In this document: in pieces, positions 38,836-50,199 of the stretch
Layout of the letters: the number at the start of each line of letters is the position of its first letter
Position numbering within the stretch: the first letter of the stretch is position 1
From: Panulirus ornatus
Lineage: Eukaryota; Arthropoda; Malacostraca; Decapoda; Palinuridae
Direction of reading: 5' to 3'
Assembly (NCBI RefSeq): GCF_036320965.1
Contig: NC_092236.1
Coordinates: forward strand, 13,367,018-13,431,017
DNA length: 64,000 bases
Translations under genes and position numbers: made by a program
The notes under the pieces: generated by a model
Database searches by the model: none
What the model was told of the DNA's origin: nothing
What the model saw: the letters and a program-made list of their open reading frames with translations, nothing else

Positions 38836-39107
38836 GTTGCCTGAGCAACTCGATCACGGTACTCGAGACGTAGAGTTGCCTGAGCAACTCGATCAAGGTA
38901 CTCGGGACGTAGAGTTACCCGAGCAACTCGATCAAGGTACTCGAGACGTAGAGTTACCCGAGCAACTCGATCACGGTACTCGGGACGTAGAGTTACCCGA
39001 GCAACTCGATGAAGATACTCGAGACGTAGAGTTACCCGAGCAACTCGATCACGGTACTCGAGACGTAGAGTTACCCGAGCAACTCGATCACGGTACTCGG
39101 GACACGT
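38836..39107. repeat. 39-bp minisatellite, 7 copies
   Basis: GAGTT(G/A)CC(T/C)GAGCAACTC, GATCACGGTACTC and GAGACGTA form the unit. The first copies hold a perfect hairpin, GAGTTGC-CTGA-GCAACTC. Confidence 0.9.
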
Positions 39108-39349
39108 CTGCAAATGCAAATGTTTCGGCTCGAAGAATCAGGGAAAAAAAAAAAAAAAAAAAGGTCCGGCACCAGACCTTGGACCTCGCTGGGATCATTA
39201 TGTGGTCCCCATAGTGTTCCTCAACCGCATCCGAAGACCATCATAACTACACCCGAACTGCATTATCATCTTAACTATTAAGGCTATTATCAGTGCGCCC
39301 CTTAGGGCGGGGTGGAGAGGTAATGTTAATGGTTAACTTTTCCATACAG

Positions 39350-39470
39350 ACAGAGAGACAGACAGACAGACACATACACAGAAAGACAGACTTACAGACA
39401 GACACATACACAGAAAGACAGACTTACAGACAGACACATACACAGAAAGACAGACAGACATACATACATA
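39350..39470. repeat. 28-bp CAGA-rich repeat
   Basis: CAGACACATACACAGAAAGA+CAGACTTA, three to four copies in a (CAGA)-rich context. Confidence 0.85.
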
Positions 39471-39479
39471 CAAACAGAC

Positions 39480-42400
39480 AGTATCACGCTCAATAAATGG
39501 ATCAAAGTCCCCCGTTAATGTAACGAAAGCTGGCATCATAACAAATGGTCTTTTTCATTACAGTGGTATTAGCTTCATGCGAAATATCATGGCGATAAAA
39601 CTCGACTCAAATTAAAACTAGGCCTGAGGGGGGGGAGAAAAAATATTACTAAACACAGTGATACTGATTAGACATATTAATACATAATTAGCACATTCAT
39701 TTGCATATACCAATTGTTTCAGTATGATATCAAGCCAGAAAAGAGCAAACAGGAGCCTCTCCACTGTTACGAGCTGGAAGTTACGAGGAGAAACGGGAGG
39801 ACCTTTGTTCTGTTGCGCTGCTGATGAAATAATACCTTCCCGGCCATAAACAAAGCAAATCCGGGGAATGTGAAATTTAAAACTGGAAGTCTTCATTAAT
39901 CTGACTCTGACGTAAATATTTCGAAATAATGACATCGAAATGGCCAGGGTTATATATTTTCTTTTACATGAAGGTTGGAGACTGAAGGCAGTGGCCTATT
40001 ATGTATATATATGTGGTTTTTGGGCTCGAGTTCATATTCCAACGAGAGAGAGAGAGAGAGCTACAGTATGATACAATTTAAAGTGAGATGATATGATTTG
40101 TGGGTGTCGGAAGGCAGCAGGGAAGAGTTACAGACAGGTAAAGAGTTATGGGGCTTGTGGGGTAACAGCTGGGGGAGGCTCTGTTAACGTGTAGTTAAGG
40201 GGCCAAGGTGGGTGAAACTAAAGGGATGAGTGGTTAATGAAGAGGGATTAAGGATTGAGGTGGATGGAACTATGGCGTCGTGGGTCATAGCTAAGATGAC
40301 GACGATAAAAGAGGTAGTTAGAGGGGGCGTAGACAAGGGAATAAATGAGGGGGCTATGAGAAGCGGGGCTGGTGGAGAAAAAAAAGCAGCTAAAAGTGGA
40401 TGAAGCTATGGGGCTTGATGGACGGAGCAAATCTCCACCAAGATGGGTGGATTTAGGGGGGTGAAAAGAGGGAAGCAGTTGACCCTAATGCATCAGGATG
40501 GATGAGGGGAAAAGGTCAAGGAGTGTGGATACAGTTTACGGTAATCCATTTGGGCGAATTTAAAAGGTCAACGAAGCTAAGGTAAAGAGTTCCTAAGCGG
40601 ATAGGGTCCTTGCAACTAAAGGGTAAATGGGTGTAATTGCGTCGGGGTAGGATGGGACCCGATGTTAGCCGGTAGAAAGGATAATAGAGGCGCTTGGCAA
40701 TAAGCTGGGCTGTGGTAACAGGTGGTAGAACGGATAAAGCCAGATGGGGTAAAGTGACCTATGATGATAGATGGTAGCATGGATGAGCCATATAGGAGTA
40801 AGACAGAAGAAAAAAAAAAAAACGATAGACGGCATAATAGACAGAAACCACGCTGGGTAGCGAACCTCTTTTACAATATACTATTGGAAGGATGTTGGTA
40901 GAGGCTCGTCACTGGTTGTGAGGCAATAACTGTGGCAACCAGCATGTCCTCATTCTGATTCTATTGACTACACTGTTACCACGAGTGAGGATGATCGCTC
41001 AAGAAACGAGACATACAGCTCCCTACCTGAACAGGTGGACGATAAACTGGGACAAAATCACTGGTCAACAAAAAAAACTTCTGAGAAGTAAATATATACA
41101 TACAAGATTGGTATTACCAACACTTCCTGGAAAAGAAATAAACCTGTAATCAAAGCACTGGTTGGATGAGTCTCCTCTTATAACCAATTCAACCTGAGAA
41201 AGTTAGAAAGATCAACATTCCTTCAACCTCGTGATTAAAACTGGTAATTCACAAACCACAATATCACTATAGCTGTTATGATCTGATTTCCCAACGGATT
41301 ACTTAATGGTTACATGATAACACTTACGTACCAGCGGTTGGGATAAAAACACTATCGAGATAGACTGGATGGTGGCGCGAAGCACTACGTCTAATCAACC
41401 TCATCACAAGCTGTGTGCTCCCTGACACACACCCACACACATGCCGGTCCAAGATTGTAATTAGGATGGGTATGATACTATGCCATCTTCCGCCAACCTA
41501 AATAATCTCCACATCTATCCAATGCAGCTTTGGCTTAATCTACACTGCCAATAATATTCAACTGATTGTTTCCTACAAGAATGTACTAAACCAAACTATA
41601 TTTGTCAATGGTAAATAAGCAGAAATGAATTGAACGTTCATTTCTCGTACCCCCGCCAGCCAAGCGTATGGTATCACTACGCCATTTCGGCAATACAGAT
41701 AAACTGTCACTTTTCTTCACCAAGCTGCATTCTTCCCGCTATTCCTATACTAACCTTCTTGTTTTATAGCTCTCGAGGAAAATCATGCTTAACCTAGCGG
41801 GTCTAACTCTCTTTCGTACGTAAGAATTTCTCAACTGCAAACTGAGTCATGTTGAACTTCAAAATACAGGATCCAATTGTTTTAGGAAGGGACTTTGTAC
41901 TGTTCTCTTTCTAAAATATAAGACCTCTTCTCTATTCTCCAGCTATTAACTGGTCATCTGGTCTTCTCTAACCTCGCTATTTCTGCTTCAAAACAATGAG
42001 TCGAGTTTCATTCGCTGAGGTACATATATATATCCAAAGCCCAATGACGTCATTTCTGCAAGTAGTACTCTGTCCTCTCACGAATTAACAATTCTCCTGC
42101 TACATTCTATCTATCATCAATAAGTCCATGGTTCTTCCCTTAACTTTCTACTTTTGATCCGACGTAATGGGTGAGCGGCAATCACAGATAAACACGCGGA
42201 GCCTAATGACACCCTCAGAGAAACTAGTTCCCGCGCCACAAACAATAATTTCTCTAGAGTACACAGATTTCAGTCTGTGAAACCACGTAGGGATATAGTG
42301 AACCGATATTTTCGTTCGGTATAGTTGGGGAAAGGTGGACTGACATTATAGATGGGAGAATAGACGATAAAATCAAGCATGGGGGTAAGTTTTGATGGGA

Positions 42401-42755
42401 CAATAGATGAAATAATGGATACAGGCAGATGGGTGAGGGGGGCAAGCAGTTTCAGGGTTGTGGAAGGTGATGATTGGTCACAAATGGACATATCGTTGAA
42501 CGAAAGCCGTTCGTACGGTCAACGGGACCACAAGAAGATATACATCATAACCTAGAGGTAACTTATTCTTAGATGACCTTATAAAACAAAACACTGATAA
42601 GCACATCGAAAGCTATTAATGAAAAGAAGTGGCGAAATCTTATTATTCTAATTTCTAGACTTACAACCTAATTCATTAATTAGGGATCCTCCACTATGTA
42701 CTGTACAGAAAAGGTTTAAAGATTTACAATAAGGGTGGAATGATTAAAATATCAA
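39480..42755. other. Unique intron DNA
   Basis: The longest stretch with no large array. From 40080 to 40800 the plus strand is G/purine-rich, with loosely recurring AGGGGTAA and GGATGAG words. No exon seen. Confidence 0.5.
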
Positions 42756-43275
42756 CATGAGGAGTTCTACTGTTGAGAATGTCCACTGGAAAAGAGATCT
42801 GTTGGCAATGTTAACATGACGAGATCTACTCTTGGCAATGTTAACATGACGAGATCTACTGTTGGCAATGTTAACATGACGCGATCTACCGTTGGCAATG
42901 TTAACATGACGAGATCTACTATTGGCACTGTTAACATGAGGAGTTCTACTGTTGGCAAAGTTAACATGACGAGATCTACTGTTGGCAATGTTAACATGAC
43001 GAGACCTACTGTTGACAATGTTAACAGGAAGAGATCTACTGTTGGCAATGTTAACATGACGACATCTACTGTTGGCAATGTTAACATGACGAGATCTACT
43101 GCTGGGAACGTTAACATCAAGAAATTTACTGGTGGGAATGTTAACAGGAAGAGATCTACTGTTGGGAACGTTAACATGAGGTGATCTACTGTTGGCAAAG
43201 TTAACATGGGGAGAACTACTGTTGTGAGTGTTGACATGGTGAGATCTACTGTTGGAAATGTTAACAAGAGGACAT
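42756..43275. repeat. 30-bp minisatellite, about 17 copies, next to an exon
   Basis: GAGATCTACTGTTGGCAATG+TTAACATGAC repeated. It ends about 50 bases from the splice donor at 43327. AGATCT and GTTAAC are palindromic. The period gives open frames on both strands without gene character. Confidence 0.9.
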
Positions 43276-43327
43276 CTCCAGCTTGGGGATGAAGCAAACA
43301 GCACCAAACATGATCGAGTCTCCGTAC

Positions 43328-43453
43328 CTCCCGTGACTTTGCAGATGAGGTCGAGCTGGGCGCCCTCGTTGCACGGGCCGATGATGGAGGCTCCCGACTG
43401 GCCCACCACCAGGGAGTTGGAGGCGTTGTAGATCTCTGGCTTGTTGGGCGGGA
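43328..43453 (-). CDS. Internal exon, Sidestep-like Ig-domain protein (first half of an Ig domain)
   Basis: Read on the minus strand, this 126-base exon starts after a pyrimidine-rich acceptor ending CCCGTACAG and stops at a GGTACGG donor; both flanking introns are phase 1. It encodes 42 residues opening with a PPNKPEIYN linker, then IIGPCNEGAQLDLICKVTGG. That is the A-to-B strand region of an immunoglobulin domain: the GP-x-NEG turn and the L-x-L-x-C-x-V-TGG B-strand with its disulphide cysteine are typical of Sidestep proteins, the arthropod transmembrane ligands of Beaten-path receptors in motor-axon guidance and synapse matching. The codons are strongly G/C-ending, unlike the surrounding DNA. 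The split codon G|GA (Gly) joins in frame to the exon at 32529-32732. An extra Cys sits in the GPC turn, where I would expect Tyr or Leu. The paralogue cannot be assigned from one domain. Family assignment is from memory of the motif. Confidence 0.85.
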
Positions 43454-43504
43454 CTGTACGGGAGAGAGAGAGGGAGAGAGAGGTGGATGAGGCTTGTTAC
43501 TGGC

Positions 43505-43508
<4 letters not shown>

Positions 43509-43580
<72 letters not shown>
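43509..43580. repeat. (GA)n microsatellite
   Basis: It lies within the upstream intron, so in gene sense it is (CT)n about 55 bases before the exon acceptor. Confidence 0.95.
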
Positions 43581-43584
<4 letters not shown>

Positions 43585-43598
43585 GGCTTGCTAGTGAC

Positions 43599-43601
<3 letters not shown>

Positions 43602-43679
<78 letters not shown>
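43602..43679. repeat. (GA)n microsatellite
   Basis: Second GA tract, separated from the first by GATGAGGCTTGCTAGTGACC+GATGG. Confidence 0.95.
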
Positions 43680-43683
<4 letters not shown>

Positions 43684-44409
43684 GGTCGGGAGAATAAGAG
43701 AAATATACATAATACGTTTCTTCCTAGTCTTATCAACATCTGAGAAGGTACAAAAAGCATTCATACACACAGTACATATGGGATCGTAACCTACATATAA
43801 TACATAAAAAGCTTAAGAACTCATCTGTAATTCACAAGAGGTGTATGGTAGATCACGGAACCTATACAAAACACATACGCCAGAGAATGTATGGCACCAC
43901 GTAAAGGGTCGTAAGATTAAGGATAGAACAATGTCGACTTTACACAATGGAATTCAGTCGCTTTCCCGACATATGGACCACACTTTAGGGGGAAAGGACC
44001 CGACTTTACTGGATCTGTTCAGGATTCCTGTACTGGATTTATCACACTGTAGGGAGGAGTCTGCCGTTGTACCACACCGTTTACCTAACTGTTAACGAAG
44101 GCATTCAGTATTACGGTAATTCTCAAAACTCCGAAAATATGGCGCGAAATTCTCGCCCGGTGGAATATTTATTTCAAAGCGTAAAATGCAATATTAGAAT
44201 ACGTACAAATTCATTACGGTGTTTATTGCTTGACGACACAGATTTTTATTCTGTTTTTTATTTTTCAGAACACATGTCAATAATACATAATTCAGCGGTT
44301 TAATTGTGAATGAACATCATTAATATATTCTATATTAGGGAGCTGTCATGTCGAATGAACAATTTTAAATTGACTCAGTATATAAGGCTCGATATAGCCC
44401 GCCCCCCCA

Positions 44410-44410
<1 letters not shown>
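43680..44410. other. Intron or flanking unique DNA
   Basis: Nothing recognisable. Confidence 0.5.
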
Positions 44411-44492
<82 letters not shown>

Positions 44493-44512
44493 GTAACTAA
44501 CAAGTCTCATCC

Positions 44513-44551
<39 letters not shown>

Positions 44552-44567
44552 CTTTCCCCCTCTCTCT

Positions 44568-44616
<49 letters not shown>
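44411..44616. repeat. (CT)n ... (GA)n inverted microsatellite pair
   Basis: CT 44411-44487, CT 44516-44546, then GA 44570-44616. CT followed by GA on the same strand can fold into a hairpin. The 28 bases at 44486-44513 are an inverted copy of the spacer at 43485 and 43580. Confidence 0.9.
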
Positions 44617-44619
<3 letters not shown>

Positions 44620-45013
44620 GAATGGCAACAGTTTTAAACCACCTGAACATCGCCAGAGCACGATTCCATCAGCGGACGTTTGCCCTGGAGCATCTTACTT
44701 CGTCTTTAAGACAGAATGTTCCCTAAAGCAACGTCAGGCGTACTCCTCTCCTCCCGACCAGGCCGCGAAAGTCCACATAATCAGCTCATCACATATTTCC
44801 ACAGCCAGTGATAGAACAGGGTTTAAATTTGGCCGATCCATTTCTTTTTTATATATATTTTTTTTCACTGCCAAGATTTCAGATATTTCTTTGTGTACGT
44901 ATCAAGTTTTCTGGGCCAAATATAGACTGGGTAACACAGGCTCAAAGAAATGGTTTACAGTCTTCTACGTCCAGATGAAAGACAGAGAAAATACGTTATA
45001 CAAGTTTCTCATT

Positions 45014-45253
45014 CTAGGGGATCTCCCGCAGTGCTCGGGAAGTAGGCCACGTCCACCGTGCGGGACACCTGGTCACAAAGTGAGGTGATGTTTGGTGTGT
45101 CTTCGTATCGGTTAACACAGGACAACAGTGGAGTAATCCTTCAGCGTCGTCAGTGTGGAGGTAACATCTTGGGCACGATGGGTCTTGTGATATGGCATGG
45201 AGATGTGCGGTGTTCAAAACGCTGTCTAGAAAAAAAAAAATAATAACCCGCAT
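45014..45253 (-). pseudogene. LINE C-terminal zinc-knuckle remnant
   Basis: The minus strand encodes AHLHAISQDPSCPRCYLHTD followed by DAEGLLHCCPVL. This is the CxxC...HLxxCP-type zinc knuckle that follows the RT domain in several non-LTR retrotransposon clades (the expected H is here G in EGLLHCCP). A one-base frame change further on reveals VDVAYFP, resembling the PVDVAxFL motif that closes such proteins. The frameshift and changed residue mark it as decayed. It lies just upstream of a SINE copy on the other strand. Confidence 0.5.
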
Positions 45254-45410
45254 GTGTCTGGGGAGTGTAGTTCCAGATGGGTGTATATCGGGTGGAGTGG
45301 TGTTTCAGGCTAGGTTGGGAGGGCATTTGCTTGACTTTTGCCGGGTCACTTCGATGTGTTTGTGTTTTGTCAGCATCGTGTTCGTTGGGGTGGTGGTGGG
45401 GGGGTGCATA

Positions 45411-45413
<3 letters not shown>

Positions 45414-45480
<67 letters not shown>
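45414..45480. repeat. (TA)n microsatellite
   Basis: 5' flank of the SINE at 45481. Confidence 0.95.
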
Positions 45481-45811
<331 letters not shown>

Positions 45812-46020
45812 GTTGCTGACGTGTGAAACAGGGGTAAGCTTTTTATTTCCAGTTCGGGGTTAGTAGTTGGTTATGGCGTGGTTTGGACAGGAAGGCTCCA
45901 GTGCTGAATGAAAATGAGTGATATCGTCGAGTAACATCGAGGGTTCAAAGCCAAACGAATTCTAGATTACGAAAAAACGAATACAAGACAAGAACGTCAC
46001 AGTCCAAACTCGGTACCAAA

Positions 46021-46071
46021 CAGACACACACACACACACACACACACATACACACACACACACACACACAC
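46021..46071. repeat. (CA)n microsatellite
   Basis: About 50 bases with one TA interruption. Confidence 0.9.
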
Positions 46072-46305
46072 TGGACCTCATCCAAATCAAAGTAACTCGC
46101 TGGAGATCCACTGATCACAACCCTTGGCTTCAGCCAGACCAGCGGCTCCATTATGCACGGCTCCATGTCACAAGTGAGGGTCTGGAGAAGGGAGGGAGGG
46201 GACGAGAACCCTAGCTGGGGGCAGAGTGGGAGGGAATGGATGATCCAGCAGGTGGCTCTCTCTCTCTCTCTTGCCTCTCCCACTTGAGGAAACTAAGTCT
46301 GGATG

Positions 46306-47235
46306 TGACCCTTGAGCACGACGGTGCTACCATCCTTCGAGTTCGTGCCGCCCCCGGAACACGTCAGGATCCTCGAACACGACGGTACGACCTTTGGGTA
46401 TTACGACCTGACCTTGACATTTAAAGAACCATCTGAAGGCCAAGGGTCGTAGAGTTTCACCATCATGCTCAAGGTTTATTACTTGGCACTCAAGGGTCGT
46501 AAAGTCGTGCTCAAGGGTTATATGGTCGTTGCACAAGGGTCATACCGTCGTGCTCAAAGGTCGTAACGTCGCGCTCAAGGGTGATATTGCCGTGCTCAAG
46601 GGTCGTACCGTCATGCTCAAGGGTCGTACCGTCATGCTCAAGGGTCGTACCGTCGTGCTCAAAGGTCGAACCGTCGTGCTCAAGGGTCATACCATCGTGC
46701 TCAAGGGTTGTACAGTCGTGCTCAATGGTTATATCATCGTGCTAAAGGGTCATACCGTCGTGCTCAAGGGTCGTACAGTCGTGCTGAATGGTTATATCGT
46801 CGTGCTCAAGGATCGTACAGTCGTGCTCAAGGGTCGTACCGTCGTGCTCAAGGGTCATACCGCTGTGCTCAAAGGTCGTAACGTCGTGCTCAAGGTGTGG
46901 TACCATCGCGCTCAAGGGTCGTACCGTCATGCTCAAGGGTCATACGTCGTGCTCAAGGGTCGTACCGTCGTGCTCGGGGGTCATACCGTCGTGCTCAAGG
47001 GTCGTCCCGTCATGCTCAAGGGTCGTACCGTCGTGCTCAAGGGTCTTACCGTCGTGCTCAAGGGTCGTCCCGTCATGCTCAAGGGTCGTACCGTCGTGCT
47101 CGAGGGTCTTACCGTCGTGCTCGAGGGTCATACCGTCGTGCTCAAGGGTCGTAACGTCATGCTCAAGGGTCGTACCATCGTGCTCAAGGGTCGTACCGTC
47201 ATGCTGAAGGTGTCGTACCATCGTGCTCAAGACCA
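46306..47235. repeat. 21-bp dispersed repeat, locus 4 (largest array)
   Basis: Left arm: GAGCACGACGGTGCTACC and GAACACGACGGTACGACCTT (46313-46395). A core of about 45 bases carries CTGACCTTGAC. Then come roughly 37 units of CAAGGGTCGTACCGTCGTGCT in the opposite orientation to about 47233. The 252-codon frame across it (KGRTVVLKGRTVVL...) is a product of the period. Confidence 0.8.
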
Positions 47236-47659
47236 TAAGTGTGAACTAAAAGTAGCGTTATATCCAGCTTACAAAGACACGGCATGAATATATAATTTTT
47301 CTCGTATGGGTCAAAAAATGAACTGATTAACCATTAAACCATTAGCCACTGCTATACAGTTTCCGTGTAGGGTTAAGTTCATCCAAAAACAGGAGCTAAG
47401 ACAATCAATTAGCAGTCCTACGAATTGCAACAACAATATTCCTCCACGTAAGTAGATTTTGCAGTTTCTACCCGTAGACTTTTCGACAAACTGATCAATT
47501 CTCTTTCTAAGCGTTCGATCTGGTTTCGATCGAACCCGCGTAGATGAGGGACGATCAAAATAATTAAGTTTTATTCGAAAGTTATTTTCAAATAACATGA
47601 TTTTCCTTTTTCTCTCTGCGGTACATAAGAAATCGGAGTGAGCTTATCTTTACAATTTT

Positions 47660-48455
47660 CCCTCTAAGGTATTTTACATTTTGGTCACTCATTTCTCTGA
47701 TTTCTTACATTCTGGTCACTCATTTCTCTGATTTCAAACATTTTGGTCACTCATTTCTCTGATTTCATACATTCTGGTCACTCATTTCTCCGATTTCATG
47801 CATTCTGGTAACTCATTTCTCTGATTTCATACATTCTGGTCACTCATTTCTCCGATTTCATGCATTCTGGTCACTCATTTCTCTGATTTCATACATTTAG
47901 GTCACTCATTTCCCTGATCTCATACATTTTGGTCACTCATTTCTCTGATTTCTTAAATTTTTGTTACACATTTCTCTGATTTCATACATTTTGGTCACTC
48001 ATATCTCTGATTTCATACATTTTGGTCACTCATTTCTCTGATTTCATACATTTTCCTCACTTATTTCTCTGATTTCATACATTTTGGTCACTCATTTCTC
48101 TGATTTCATACATTTTGGTCACTCATTTCTCAGATTTCATACATTTTGTCACTTATTTCTCTGATTTCATACATTTTGGTCACTCATTTCCCTGATCTCA
48201 TACATTTTGATCACTCATTTCTCTGATTTCATACATTTTGGTCACTCATTTCTCTGATTTCATACATTCTCGTCACTTATTTCTCTGATTTCATACATTT
48301 TGGTCAATCATTTCTCTGATTTCATATATTCTGGTCACTCATTTCTCTGATTTCATATATTCTGGTCACTCCTTTCCCTGATCTCATACATTTTGGTCAC
48401 TCATTTCTCTGATTTCATATATTTTCGCCACTTACTTCTCTGATTTCATCCAGGA
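47660..48455. repeat. 31-bp minisatellite, about 25 copies
   Basis: TTTTGGTCACTCATTTCTCT+GATTTCATACA; variants include TTCTGG and CCCTGATCTC. It is among the largest uniform arrays here. Confidence 0.9.
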
Positions 48456-48569
48456 TTCACTGACAGTTTAGCAAAGGTCAATTCTAAACCCATCATACAA
48501 TCTTGCTGTTAAACATGGCAACATCATTCTCAAACTTGAAAAGGAAAATGAACTTTAATAGTTGAATTA

Positions 48570-48935
48570 TCCCCCGTGCGCTGCTCTACTGGGCGTTTAA
48601 ACCTCCTCGGCGCACCGAGTTTTAAACGTCTCCAACGCGACATTTAAATGCGTCGGCGCGCCGAGCTGTAAACGTCTCTCGCGACGAGATTTAAACGTCT
48701 CCGGGAAGCTGAGTTTAAATGTCTGTTTGTTCGTGCGCTGCCCTTTAAACTTTTCCAGCTCATGGAGCTTTTAAAAAGTCTGCGATGCGCGGAGTTTAAA
48801 TGTCTATGGCGGGAGTAGTTTTAAAAAAAAAATTGTGGCGCGCTATTACAAAGTTTCCTACGCGCAGAGTTTAAATTCTAGGTCTCGAATTAAAAAAAAA
48901 AAAAAACGAGTCAAGCCTTTTAAATGTCTTTGACG
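48570..48935. repeat. Degenerate TTTAAA-rich minisatellite, about 30-34 bp
   Basis: GAGTTTAAACGTCTC and GCGCGCCGAG-like words recur about ten times, with marked divergence. Confidence 0.75.
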
Positions 48936-49074
48936 CTGAGTTTCTGTTCGTAATATTTCAAATTGTCTTAATGACCATAGTGTACTTTCCTGACCATGGC
49001 TGTTTTCTTTTCTTTCTTCATGACATATCAGACAAAGTGACTAATTTCATCTATCTATATTTTCTTTTATAGCA

Positions 49075-49076
<2 letters not shown>

Positions 49077-49140
<64 letters not shown>
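49077..49140. repeat. (TA)n microsatellite
   Basis: 5' flank of the SINE at 49146. Confidence 0.95.
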
Positions 49141-49145
<5 letters not shown>

Positions 49146-49146
<1 letters not shown>

Positions 49147-49317
49147 GCGATTACAAGGGGAGGGATCGGCGGGTTGGAAACCCTCCCCTCCCGTTTATGA
49201 GTTCACAAAATAAGGAACGTAGAGGTGGGCCAAGTGAGGATATTCCCTCTAAGGCTCACTCCTCTGTTCTTAACGCTACCTCGCTAATGCGGGAAAAGGC
49301 GAATATGTATGGAAAAA

Positions 49318-49318
<1 letters not shown>
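49146..49318 (+). mobile_element. SINE-like element, diverged copy
   Basis: It starts in the 'GGCGATTACAAGGGGAGGGA' block, lacking the first 60 or so bases, and includes the tail GCTACCTCGCTAATGCGGGA plus AAAGGCGAATATGTATGG. Point differences from the 24532 copy are spread throughout. (TA)n tracts lie on both sides. Confidence 0.6.

Positions 49319-49319
<1 letters not shown>

Positions 49320-49391
<72 letters not shown>
49320..49391. repeat. (TA)n microsatellite
   Basis: 3' flank of the SINE at 49146. Confidence 0.95.
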
Positions 49392-49394
<3 letters not shown>

Positions 49395-49511
49395 GAGTTA
49401 AAATACCTTTGGTAAATACTTAACAAAAATCGCTTGAGGGAAAACCACCAGCCAACAAGTACTAATAGTGGGAGGGAAATGCTCTCATTTACGAGTGTTA
49501 TTCACGACACT

Positions 49512-49539
49512 CCCCCCCCCCCCCCCCCCCCCCCCCCCC
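49512..49539. repeat. (C)28 homopolymer
   Basis: Uninterrupted C run, unusual in length; potential i-motif/G-quadruplex. Confidence 0.95.
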
Positions 49540-49900
49540 ACGATGAATGACCATCGCACTTTACTGTCGGTCGTAAATCCCTCCCCTGCATGACCCCCTC
49601 ACGTCGGGGTGGGAGTAGGTCTTTGCCTGCTGTAGTTGGCTAGTTATTTTGGCGGGGGAGCGGCGCGCCGGGCCGGGCGGCTTCAAGCCTATCGAACACC
49701 TCGGGTCTACGGTACATTGCCATCAGCGTTCCTGTTATAACCAGTAATCGAAAATAGGTAACCCGTGGAACAGGTGATTCGAAATGGTTCTAAAGACCAT
49801 ACGCGTTCTCATTGGCATTCATGTGGCCCTCCGCTTGTGGGACCACATCAAGAACACTTTTAACTGAAGTACAAGAACACTTTCTTTCAAGTACGACTCA

Positions 49901-50197
49901 GGATCACGCATCGTCGACGGCACAAAGGCGACGTCTTACGAATATAAAATGCCTCTCCACGTAGTATTGCGACAGCGCTCCTGGTGGCGTAAAGTTACCA
50001 TCATTTCAGAGTCGCAAAGTTGCGAACAGTAGTGAAGTGGCAGTGCGGGGATCACGCATCGTCGACGGCACAAATGCGACGTCTTACGAATATCATAATG
50101 CCTCTCCACGTAGTGTTGCGACAGCGCTCCTGGTGGCGTAAAGTTACCATCATTTCAGAGTCGCAAGGTTGCGAACAAGTGAAGTGGCAGTGAGGGG
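49901..50197. repeat. 148-bp tandem duplication, CpG-rich
   Basis: GGATCACGCATCGTCGACGG through AAGTGGCAGTG occurs twice (49901 and 50049) with few differences. It lies in a CpG-rich stretch that starts near 49640 (GGCGCGCCGGGCCGGGCGGC). Confidence 0.85.
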
Positions 50198-50199
50198 GG

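Noticed and set aside
38837..39214. 125-codon frame LPEQLDHGTRDVE
   Set aside because: A 39-bp repeat gives a 13-residue period on both strands; it ends in an A-run and has no gene features.
42744..43409. 221-codon minus frame beginning in VGQSGASIIGP
   Set aside because: Only the first part is the Sidestep-like exon; beyond the donor at 43327 it runs through intron and a 30-bp array.
46529..47287. 252-codon frame with KGRTVVL repeats
   Set aside because: Product of the 21-bp dispersed repeat; the complementary strand is equally open.
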